Part shown: positions 53,703-64,000 of the stretch, piece after piece
How positions within the stretch are numbered: the first letter of the stretch is position 1
Layout: the number at the start of each line of letters is the position of its first letter
NCBI GenBank assembly: GCA_030704615.1
Contig: CM060732.1
Location: 44,063,053-44,127,052 of the forward strand
Length of the DNA stretch: 64,000 nucleotides
Reading direction: 5' to 3'
From: Takakia lepidozioides
Taxonomy: Eukaryota; Streptophyta; Takakiopsida; Takakiales; Takakiaceae
Translations under genes and position numbers: made by a program
The notes under the pieces: model-generated
What the model was told of the DNA's origin: nothing
Database searches by the model: none
The model's input: the letters and a program-made list of their open reading frames with translations, nothing else

Positions 53703-54733
53703 TATCACGTTTTTCGGATAGATAGGGGAGAAATAAAAAAATAAGTAAAGAGCTATATTACCTAGTAATTTTATTTCATAAATGAAAATTAGTAATATAC
53801 TTAGAATTTAATGAGAATTTTAGATTCATAATATTCTTAGAAATATTATGAATTAAAAAGAAATCTATTATAATCTTTTTTGGATTAGATCTATTCGAAG
53901 TGCAAAGAGAAAAACAATTGAAATGTATAGATGTAATTTTTAGTAAACTTGACTTATTTCTTTCCAGATAATTTGGCTACTCTTATAATGGATTTCACTA
54001 GAAAATTTGAGGTAATAAATAATCAAATTTTTCAATATATTCAATATTTATTATCAGTTATTAGACACTAGCTTTTTCACGACGTTTCTGAATGATTAGT
54101 ATGAATAATTAGGATGTAGGTCCACTGAAAACGAATATTTCACGAAAAAGAAAAAGAAAAATATTGAAAAAAAAGTATAATAATGTAAGAATAAAAAAAA
54201 TTCTAGAATCTATCTGTAGGAAGGAAATAAATAACAATATTTTTTTATTTTTTTTAGTAAAAAATGTATTTACATTTAGATATATTCTTTATTTCGCGGA
54301 GAAAAAATGTATATGTACTATAAAAAAAATTCTATTTTGGTAGAATAGACCTGAAAAATAAACTGAAAAGGTCGAGTGAGGAACATTGAGTCAGAGGGAC
54401 ATGAGAAGATATTGGGAAGGAAAGAAAAGCTTACCTACCTTCTGAAACTAAAGGTTTTTGAATTATTCAAGTCTATTTTGAAACTAAATAACTAAATAAA
54501 ATTTCTATATCGGATTATTTCAATTGAAACCAAGAACCGAGACATAAGATGAAATGACGCATCTAGCTAATTGGTAATTGGTTCGGTCCGAGAAAAAATA
54601 TCTACGTTAAAAAAAAAATCTTCAAAAAACAATAGAAGGGTTCCTCGTTCAAAATAATCTATAAATTATTCGAATTTCATATTTTTTAAGGTGCTTAGAA
54701 ATGATTGAAGTAGTTGAATAGGAGAATTACACT
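53703..54733 (+). other. trnT-psbD plastid spacer
   Basis: Strongly AT-rich plastid spacer with no open frame. In plastids this interval carries the psbD promoter. I do not see an unambiguous light-responsive psbD promoter motif. Confidence 0.7.
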
Positions 54734-55778
54734 ACGACTATAGCCATTGGAAAGTCTTCCAAAGAACCAAAAGGTTTATTTGATAGTATGGATGACTGGC
54801 CAAGGAGAGACCGTTCTGTATTCGTGGATCAGTCTGGTCTATCGCTTTTCCCTCGTGCCCATTTCGCCCCAGGTGGATGGTTCACAGGTACAACCTTTGT
54901 CACTCCACGGTACACTCATGGGTCGGCTAGTTCTTATTCAGAAGGTCGTAACTCTTCAATCGCTGCAGTTTCTACTCCTGCTAATAGTTTGGCGCATTCT
55001 CCGTCGCTGTTATGGGGTCCTGAGGCACAGGGAGATTTTACCCGTTGGTGTCAATTAGGAGGTTTATGGACCTTTGTTGCTCTTCATGGTGCCTTTGGTT
55101 CAATAGGCTCTATGTTGCGCCAATTCGAACTTGCTCGATCTGTACAATTGCGCCCCTACAACGCAATTGCATCCCCCGCTCCGATTGCTGTTTCCGTTTC
55201 CGTATCTCCGATCCATCCATTAGGTCAATCCGGTTGGTTCTTCGCACCTAGCTTCGGTGTAGCAGCTATTTCCCGATCTATTCCTTTTTCTCAAGGTTTT
55301 CACAACCGGACTTCGAACCCATTCCATATGATGGGAGTTGCTGGAGTATCGGGAGCTGCTCCTTCACGTGCTATTCATGGTGCTACCGCGGAAAATACTC
55401 TGTTTGAGGACGGTGATGGTGCAAATACATTTCGTATTTTTAACCCAACTCAATCTGAAGAAACTCATTCCATGGTCACAGCTAACCGCTCTCGGTCCCA
55501 AATTTCCGGTGTTGCTTTCCCCAACAAACGTCGGTCACATTCCTTTACGTCATTTGTACTAGTAACTGGTTCGCGGATGAGTGCCATTGGAGTAGTTGGT
55601 CCAGCCTTGAACTTACGGGCATATGACTTCGTTTCTCAAGAGATTCGTGCAGCAGAAGACCCCGAATCCGAAACTTCCTACACTAAAAATATTCCTTCGA
55701 ACGAGGGTATTCGTGCTCGGATGGCAGCTCAAGATCAGCCTCATGAAAATCTCGTATCCCCCGAGGAGGTTCTACCCC

Positions 55779-55795
<17 letters not shown>
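54734..55795 (+). pseudogene. psbD: psbD, full-length photosystem II D2 gene copy with unedited-type codons
   Basis: A complete 353-codon frame if the ACG at 54734 is the start, the exact D2 length. ACG becomes AUG after C-to-U editing. Conserved D2 blocks are easy to read ([91 protein letters not shown]). By my memory of the D2 consensus, roughly fifty codons differ by one C in place of T (Ser for Leu/Phe, Pro for Leu, Arg for Trp/Cys, His for Tyr). The frame has no stop or indel. This is the reverse of the C-to-T decay expected in methylated nuclear DNA, so the Cs come from the donor plastome. It overlaps psbC by 17 bp. Confidence 0.95.
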
Positions 55796-57188
<1,393 letters not shown>

Positions 57189-57327
57189 AATAACAAATAG
57201 AAGAAAAGTTTTCGTAGATTTTTCTTTTTCTCCTAAGTCTCTCACAATGGCTCGGCTATTTAGCCGAGCCATTACATCTCTAATACGAAAAAATAGATTG
57301 ATTTCAGAAACGTTTTTTTTTTTTAAA

Positions 57328-57415
57328 GGAGAAAGATGGATTCGAACCCTCGATAGTTTTGATAAACTATGCCGGTTTTCAAGACCGGAGCCATCAACCA
57401 CTCGGCCATCTCTCC
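57328..57415 (-). tRNA. trnS: Plastid tRNA-Ser (UGA)
   Basis: The minus strand gives GGAGAGATGGCCGAGTGG, an anticodon arm with loop TCTTGAAAA (anticodon UGA), a long variable arm typical of tRNA-Ser, T arm GGGTTCGAATCC and acceptor end TTTCTCC. It has its usual place between psbC and psbZ. Confidence 0.93.
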
Positions 57416-57691
57416 AAAAAAAAACATCATTATATTTCGATTCTTTAGGTAGAGAAAAGGCCACTATTATAATTATAATATAACATCAAATTTTTATTCT
57501 GTAAAAGATTCATAGAGAAAATGAATATATCGATTCTTTGTAAAATCAACTAAAAAAAGCTAAAGAACTTTCAGTGCATGTATATTCAAATTTTCTCTAT
57601 AATGCTTCTGGCTCGGTAAGTAAATTATTGCCAGATAGGGATCAAATGGTATAACTTATTTCATTTCTTCGAAGCTTGGAGAATCACAACT

Positions 57692-57880
57692 ACGACTATT
57701 GCCTTCCAGTTGGCTGTGTTTGCATCAATTGCCATTTCATTTCTCCTAGTGATTGGTGTGCCTGTTGCGCCTGCCTCCCCCAACGGCTGGTCAAGTAGCA
57801 AAAATGTCGTATTTTCGGGTGCTTCGTTATGGATTGGATTATTTCTTCCGGTTGGTATCCTTAACTCTTTTATATCTCGA
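57692..57880 (+). pseudogene. psbZ: psbZ copy with ACG start and CGA in place of the stop
   Basis: From ACG at 57692 the frame encodes 62 residues ([49 protein letters not shown]), the normal PsbZ length. Codon 63 is CGA (57878-57880) where the family stops. Editing of both Cs would give AUG and UGA, restoring the ends precisely. PsbZ is a small two-helix photosystem II subunit. Pro and Ser stand where Leu/Phe are usual (VAPASP for VVFASP). Confidence 0.92.
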
Positions 57881-58114
57881 ATTTCTGGAGAAAATCAAGT
57901 TGTCGTTTCCCCTCCCTCGGCGGACATTACATTATAAGTTCCAAAAGGTATTTTATACAAGTCCTGAGGTACGGAATAAACGTACTCGAGGGAGGGTTTC
58001 TTTTTAACTCCCCACGTTTTCACTCCTATAAATAATTCTAAAAAACTTAAGATATAATTGACTATGTAGAAAGAATTGTATTAATATATCGAGGGATAGG
58101 TTTGATAAGCAGTT

Positions 58115-58184
58115 GCGGGTATGGTTAATGGTAAAATTCCTCCTTGCCAAGGAGAAGATGCGGGTTCGATTCCCGCTACCCGCC
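58115..58184 (+). tRNA. trnG: Plastid tRNA-Gly (GCC)
   Basis: GCGGGTA pairs with TACCCGC, the anticodon loop is CTTGCCAAG (GCC) and the T arm is CGGGTTCGATTCCCG. Position between psbZ and trnfM is standard. Confidence 0.93.
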
Positions 58185-58293
58185 TCTCCAAAAAAAAAGG
58201 GAATATACTTCCACATCTTGATATATTTATTTCTATATATTCTTTTTCTATTCAATTAATTTCTATTATTCAAAAACTTTATGTTGTGTATTT

Positions 58294-58366
58294 AGCGGAG
58301 ACGGGATTTGAACCCGTGACCTCAAGGTTATGAGCCTTGCGAGCTACCAGGCTGCTCTACCCCGCG
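58294..58366 (-). tRNA. trnfM: Plastid initiator tRNA-fMet (CAU)
   Basis: The minus strand reads CGCGGGGTAGAGCAGCCTGG, anticodon loop CTCATAA (CAU), T arm CGGGTTCAAATCCCG and 3' end TCTCCGCT. The unpaired first base pair (C with A/T) is typical of initiator tRNA. Confidence 0.93.
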
Positions 58367-58489
58367 TTACGAGATAATAACATATTTTTAATTGACTGAA
58401 CAAGTAATTTTTTAGTTTTTTATGAAGAATCCCCCAGGTTAGGGGGATTTTTACTTATGTTCCCAGCTAAACTTGTTCGAATCTCCTTT

Positions 58490-58792
58490 TCACCAACTCG
58501 ATTGGGTCACTCCGGGCGACGGACATGCATGGGCCATTTCACAAAGTACATGTCTAGATAAACCAAAGTCTCGATAGTTGGCTCTGGGTCTTCCAGTTGA
58601 GGAACGGCGACGATGAAGACGCGTAGGTGCACTATTACATGGTAAAGATTGCAATTGTTTCTGAAATTCCCATTTATCATCTAACGAAAAACCTTTACTC
58701 ATCTTTCTTTTTATGGATCGACGAATAGAATGGTATTTTTGTTCCAATTTTTGCTTTTTCTTCTCCCTCTGAATAAGACTTTTTTTCGCCAT
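58490..58792 (-). pseudogene. rps14: rps14 copy (30S ribosomal protein uS14c), intact frame
   Basis: A 100-codon open frame from ATG at 58792: [52 protein letters not shown] and a C-terminus in SSW, the normal plastid length and motifs. RRSSTG for RCFLTG and HACPSPG for HACLLPG again show unedited-type codons. It closes the standard trnfM-rps14 order. psaB would follow in a plastome but the insertion ends here. Confidence 0.93.
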
Positions 58793-58900
58793 AATTTCTT
58801 TAGTTATTGAGATATCATTTTTAGTTCAAAATGGGAATGAAATAAAATTCTGTTCAATTCTTTCTTCTTTTTTCCTTTCATCTCTCACCCCTCCATTACA

Positions 58901-59820
58901 TAAAACGAAACCTACCTTTGACTTCATCAAGAAGTTTTGTCTTTTGGTACACATGACCATAATGTACTTTGCGTGCAACAAAGTTCAACTCATAGCATTG
59001 GAATGTTTAATTGACATATGTATATACTTAGTAAATCGAGGGTACAATATGCACACTAGGCCACACTAGTGAACTATCACATAAAGACTTGCATAATTTT
59101 GCAAAACATATATGGCTTAATATTTCTTTAAAGTGAATTCAATATTTATTTCGTGGTGTTACAAAATAGATAACACATTTAATTAATATTGTGTATTCCA
59201 TATTAGAGGGTGGAGATATTCCATTCATTATCAGTTCTATTCGTCTGGTTTTTGCACGGACTGTCTAAATTTTCATGTTGCGGATAGTTTGTTATAACTA
59301 CTTTGTACCACTTTATTGCACTTCACACGTTTATAATGGACAAAACACTATGAAATTACAATTCAAAAGTGTTTATGTGTGTTAATTTGAAAATGAGAGA
59401 AAACTCATATTCAATTTGCAACTTTCTTGGAATTCGGTCGGTCTGTAGAGTGATTGTCTACATGGTTTCTCCTACTATGCAAGCAAGGAAGAGCTTAATC
59501 CATAACAGTCGAAATGTCTTCTGGCGGGTATAAGACAGTGGTGTGGCTTTGCGGTGGATAACCTAGTGTTGGATGCTATAGACTTCTAGCAAGGAGAGAT
59601 CATCTAGATTAGGGCTTCAAAAAATTAGTATGCATACCTTATGAGTCTAACTTCATCTCAAGTGAGAAATAAGAGTCTCATGTGATTTGACATTGCCATA
59701 GAACATATATTAGCCTTCTGATTTTGTTAATCTTCTCAAAATTTGCATATCACACCTTTGCACAAGTCTAATTTGATACAGTCAGGATTTTTCATAGTGA
59801 TCTTGCGTTGGCAGTGGAGG
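58901..59820. other. Intergenic and presumed 5' region of the phosphoglycerate mutase gene
   Basis: AT-rich sequence without a coding frame. The frame of the following first exon is open from 59743, so a non-called upstream exon or 5' leader may lie here. Confidence 0.4.
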
Positions 59821-62800
59821 ATGCCAATAACAACAGTCCAACAAGTGATTGATCCAGAATGGGCGTTGTACGCACATCCAATACTTCAGCGAGGGGTGCC
59901 TTTTGTTCTTGTGGTACTCTCAGGATGGGGTGAGGGTAAGGAGGATGACTATAATGCCATATACAAATCGAATTGTTTGAACATTAGGACGTTAAGAAAT
60001 ACATATCCCTTCCGGTGGCGCACTCTTAAGGCCCATGGAGACGCAGTGGGACTTCCAAGCGAGAGTGATATGGGCCATGGTGAGGTGGGCAACAATGCAA
60101 TGGGTTGTGGTAAAGTCACTATACAGAGGTGGGTCTTTGTATTTTACTAAGACCAACATTCACAAGACCATGATCACAAGCAGTTTATGAGTGCAAAACT
60201 TGTCTCCACATATGTCTCAATTTAATAAAATATATGTATGACAAATTGGAATGTATTTTTCCCATTTTTTATGTGCATGATCATCAAATTTGCACGTCAG
60301 TAATCATAAGTGGTCTCCTTTTGTATTAGAACCTTATCTTTATCTATTTTTTCAGATGAAAAACAAAAACAATATACATATATATATTATTTTTGTTCAT
60401 TCCATTGGCATTGGTATAGCATCCTTCAGCATTAAGAAGCCAATGATGGAATTTGAAATTTATACAGGGCAGCTTTAGTGGATGAGGCGATAGCTAATGG
60501 AGAGATTATTGAGAGCAAGGGATGGCTTTATGCAAGGGATGCATGGGTTCATGGTGGAACACTTCATTTCATCGGTCTCCTGAGTGATGGTGGAGTGCAT
60601 TCAAAGTATGATCAACTCGCATATTTGTTGCGTACTGCTGCCGACCACTGTTGTAAGAAGATCCGAGTCCATGTTATAACTGATGGAAGAGATGTTGCCG
60701 AGGGTTCAAGTTTCAAATTTATAGAACAATTAGAGAAGGATTTGGAAAATCTTCGAAAGTATGGTTGCGATGCTAGAATTGCTTCTGGTGGTGGACGCAT
60801 GTTTGTAACCATGGACCGTTACGAGGTATATGACACATTTTGTTATACCCCATATCCAATGTTTATACAATAAATTCTATTTCCTATGTTGAGATGTATT
60901 GTCACATATTCAAGATGTACCATTTACATTTAATTTACAGAGCGCCCAACTAAGATTAGGTATTGATTGTTCTTCAATCAAATGCCATGATCAGATACTA
61001 ACTTCCCCAAATATATGAATGTCAACAATATACATAATGTTTATGACAGGCTGATTGGAGGATTGTGAGGCGTGGGTGGTATGCCCATGTATTGGGAGAC
61101 TCACCTTACAAATTTCGGAGTGCTACAGAGGCTCTTACACAATTGAAAAAAGCTGACCCAAAAGTGAATGACCAATTTTATCCTCCCTTTGTCATCATAG
61201 ATAAGGAAAGAAAGCCATGGGGGCCCATTGAAGATGAAGACATTGTGATCAACTTCAACTTTCGTAGTGATCGTATGATCCAAATAAGCCAAGCATTTTT
61301 GGACGAAGATTTCAACAAGTTTGATCGTGTCAGATGGCCCAATATCCGATATGTAGCTTTGATGCAATATGATCTTGACACAGAATTACCAGTGCATTAC
61401 TTGGTTGCACCTCCTCTTATTGACAAACTTGCTGGAAAATATCTAGCTGCAAATGGTATCCGGACAATTGCTATTAGGTATGTGTTGGATTCAAATACCA
61501 TGGGCTAAAAAATTGATTACTATATGATCCGGCTGTTGCGTTGTGTTTTTTTTTCCTTTTCTCACACAACTGTATAATATGTATTGTAAATAATATTAAT
61601 GTTGAACTTTAAAAATTTCATGTTATAAATGGAATAGCAACAACGACTAATAATCAACTTTAATAGCTTCAACCAAATATGAAATAGTTACGCATAAAAG
61701 TATCGCAACAAGATGCTAGTAATGAGTGGTCGACTTGTGATGGTTATACGTTAAAAATATTGGATCACACCCTATATTGTTATTTCGAATCTTATTTTTA
61801 AGGTGGCTTATACTATTACAGCTAGCGATCAATTGATCTTCATGAAATGGATAGGCCTAGGCAACCACATTATAAATTTTGACTGTTAATGAGGGAAAAA
61901 CTTGCAGTGAGTCGCAAAAAATGGGTCATATCACATTTTTTTGGAATGGGAACCGCTCAAACAAATTGAATTCGCGTTTGGAGACCTACCACGAGATTCA
62001 AAGTGAAAACATTAGATTCGACGAGGCCCCGGAGATGAGGACAGCTACAATTGCACAAGTTGCCCATGATGCACTATTGTCTGGTTTGTATGATTTCGTG
62101 CTTGTCAATTTTGCCGGTGCTGATATGGTCGCACACACAGGAGACCTAGAAGCCACCAAGAGAGCATGTGAAGCCATTGATGAAGGAGTGAAGGTGAGCT
62201 AGTTGATCCAACTTGCATACCACTTTTATATTGCAATCTCATAGAGATGACAAAGGGTCCATTGACAATATGATTTTTGTGAGGCTAGAACCTATTTTTC
62301 TGTAGGGCCCACCCCCCAAAGGAAGTAGTAGCCGCAAGGTGAAGTGGCTCTTAGTTACGCCAGCTTCGGCTGGAGTCTTCTCTCTCTCTCTAGAGGTGGA
62401 CCAAGCGATCCCAAAAAAGGTCTTGCATGGGTAGCAACAACGTACCTACCTACTAGATGGAATAAGATTTTTTGACATGCTACATTGTGGCCTCAATACA
62501 CTCAACTTGATGTTTATACTGACACATGGGAGGGCAAAAGTGGTGAGGATAATTACAAGTATATGTGTTTTTAAAAGGTAAATTGCTCATTTATGTAGGT
62601 CGGGCTTCCCAAGATAGATGCAAATCAAAGGGAAACAAAGTTTGTAAGTCTAATTGTCAGATAGCAATATGTTGCTTTGGTCGAGTTATTTCTTTATATT
62701 TTATAAGACATGAAGTTGGGTATTCACAGTTTATATTAGATGCTGTGGAATTGTGTGGGGGAATTTATTTGATCACATCGGACCATGGAAACGCCGATGA

Positions 62801-63358
62801 CATGGCACAACGCCAAAAAGATGGAGAACCCGTGCTTGGTGAGAAAGGCAAAATTCTGACGAAAACAGCTAATTCGTTGGCGCCGGTACCATGTCACTTT
62901 AATTCTTTATCTTTGTATATATATATATTTTTCTCATCTCTCTCTCTATATATTTCTCTTGTAGTTGTATGGATTTGTTTTGTTTTGGATCTTTGAAGTC
63001 TTATTTGCATATGACAAATTTCTTTTCCTTTCTTTGTGTTCCATAATATTTTTCAAAAAAAAAGTTAAACACTCTAGTATTAAATAGCAGTATATATAAA
63101 TTCCAACCACAATGTAATCAGGTTCCATGTGCAATCGGAGGACCAGGCGTGCCTCATTGCGTGAGGTTCCGTGATAATTTGCGCAATGCAGGTCTTGCCA
63201 ATGTGACTGCTACCTATATGAATCTTCTGGGATTTGAAGCTCCTCCGTTCTACGAACCCTCTCTCCTCACATTCGACTGGGACGCATGGCGTTTTTCAGG
63301 AGTCCATGAAGAATTTGTCCCCCCTCAGGACATATTGAGAATTCTTATAAAAAAATAA
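59821..63358 (+). CDS. Cofactor-independent phosphoglycerate mutase-like protein, six exons, catalytic residues lost
   Basis: Exons 59821-60128, 60468-60825, 61050-61477, 61908-62193, 62730-62885 and 63122-63358 join in phase at GT..AG borders into 590 codons without a stop. The family interconverts 3- and 2-phosphoglycerate in glycolysis. The fold is well kept: GLLSDGGVHS, VITDGRDVAEGS, ASGGGRMFVTMDRYE, NFNFRSDRM, GHITFFWNGNRS, GADMVAHTGDLEAT, YLITSDHGNADDM. Active-site changes are specific. The metal-binding Asp of LDGWGE is Ser (VLSGWGE). The nucleophilic Ser of GNSEVGH is Gly (GHGEVGN). The late His ligand of TSHTLQPVP is Asn (TANSLAPVP). The last about 27 residues (from FDWDAWRF) extend past the usual end. 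I infer a pseudoenzyme or early-stage pseudogene. An additional upstream exon is possible. Confidence 0.88.
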
Positions 63359-64000
63359 ATTTGACACATGAGTATGTGTATGTGTTATAAATTGAGTACA
63401 GTGAATATTACACATTAACACATTTTTCGTCCAATGGACTTTGTAACGATCAAATGAAGGGTGTTTGTGGGATCAATTGCAGCTCAAACTGCAATGACAC
63501 GTGTTGGACAAATGTATTTCATTGCATAATAATAATAACAGTATATGACGCCTGCCGAAGAAAGCGTAAATTAGGTGAAGTTCCGATCAATGTTGCAAGA
63601 GCAACCGAGACGTGTAGATATGGCAATTGCTAAATTTGAACATGGGAAACTAATTATTGACTTGATTTATAGAATATAATCATAACATGTGAAAACATCG
63701 AGGACAAATAATGATGCTTGGATGTAGCATTTAAACCCAGGTGGTTACGAAGCATTGTCTTCCTTTATTAGCCTCTGTTGGTACTCTACTGAGGTTATTT
63801 TTTCCTCATATGTACTGCTGGGACAACTTGTCCCCCTTCTTTTATAGATTTCAAGGGTGTCCATTCTTTTTTTCTATAAAAAATAAAAATAAAAATAAGA
63901 ACCCCACAAATCATATCATCAAGTCAAAAATATTTCTCACATTAGAGTTCGTGCGAGAAATGGGTCAAGTTTTTTGGGTTGAGGATGTAAGCCACTCCGC
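63359..64000. other. 3' flank of the phosphoglycerate mutase-like gene
   Basis: AT-rich with A-rich runs. Likely 3' UTR then intergenic DNA. No gene seen. Confidence 0.45.

Overview
The window looks like nuclear DNA of a seedless or otherwise non-flowering land plant, most likely a fern or lycophyte. Genes are sparse and have introns. Transposon relics are common (LINE reverse-transcriptase pieces, CACTA transposase, MITE-like inverted repeats). PLS-class PPR-DYW sequences are abundant. A large piece of plastid DNA is inserted; it carries chlB, which flowering plants lack, and an extreme density of C bases at codons where C-to-U RNA editing would restore the conserved residue. I cannot name the species.

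Layout. 1-12 kb: the 3' end of a RING-finger gene, then LINE, CACTA and MITE relics with little else. 12.2-13.3 kb: the 3' exons of a DPB3/POLE3-like histone-fold gene whose reading frame runs into an OSB-like segment. 13.1-24.6 kb: a dense mosaic of broken PPR repeats interleaved with fragments of an organellar single-stranded-DNA-binding (OSB, PDF-motif) gene, in a plus arm, a long minus arm and a second plus arm, ending in a nearly complete DYW domain. 25-34.7 kb: a LINE 3' end with poly-A tail, SINE-like and GC-rich elements, and a long stretch where I see no gene. 34.8-35.6 kb: an intact AT-hook/PPC (AHL) gene on the minus strand. 41.4-43.9 kb: a two-exon minus-strand gene for a small membrane protein, with repeats in its intron. 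45.4 kb: an AP2/ERF pseudogene. 48-50.9 kb: a LINE ORF1 relic. 51.1-58.9 kb: the plastid insertion (rbcL, psaB, chlB, trnA/trnI, trnT, psbD-psbC, trnS, psbZ, trnG, trnfM, rps14). 59.8-63.4 kb: a six-exon cofactor-independent phosphoglycerate mutase gene with clean splice sites that has lost the catalytic serine and two metal ligands.

How parts relate. PPR-DYW proteins are the C-to-U editing factors of plant organelles and OSB proteins bind organellar DNA, so the mosaic cluster and the plastid insertion both reflect an organelle with heavy RNA editing. The plastid insertion is a composite of at least five non-adjacent plastome pieces. Its psbC has frameshifts, a small deletion and a self-derived inverted insertion, so it reads as a nuclear copy rather than contaminating plastid sequence. 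The most striking items are the editing-dense plastid copy, the PPR/OSB mosaic with recurrent fusion junctions, and the phosphoglycerate mutase pseudoenzyme.
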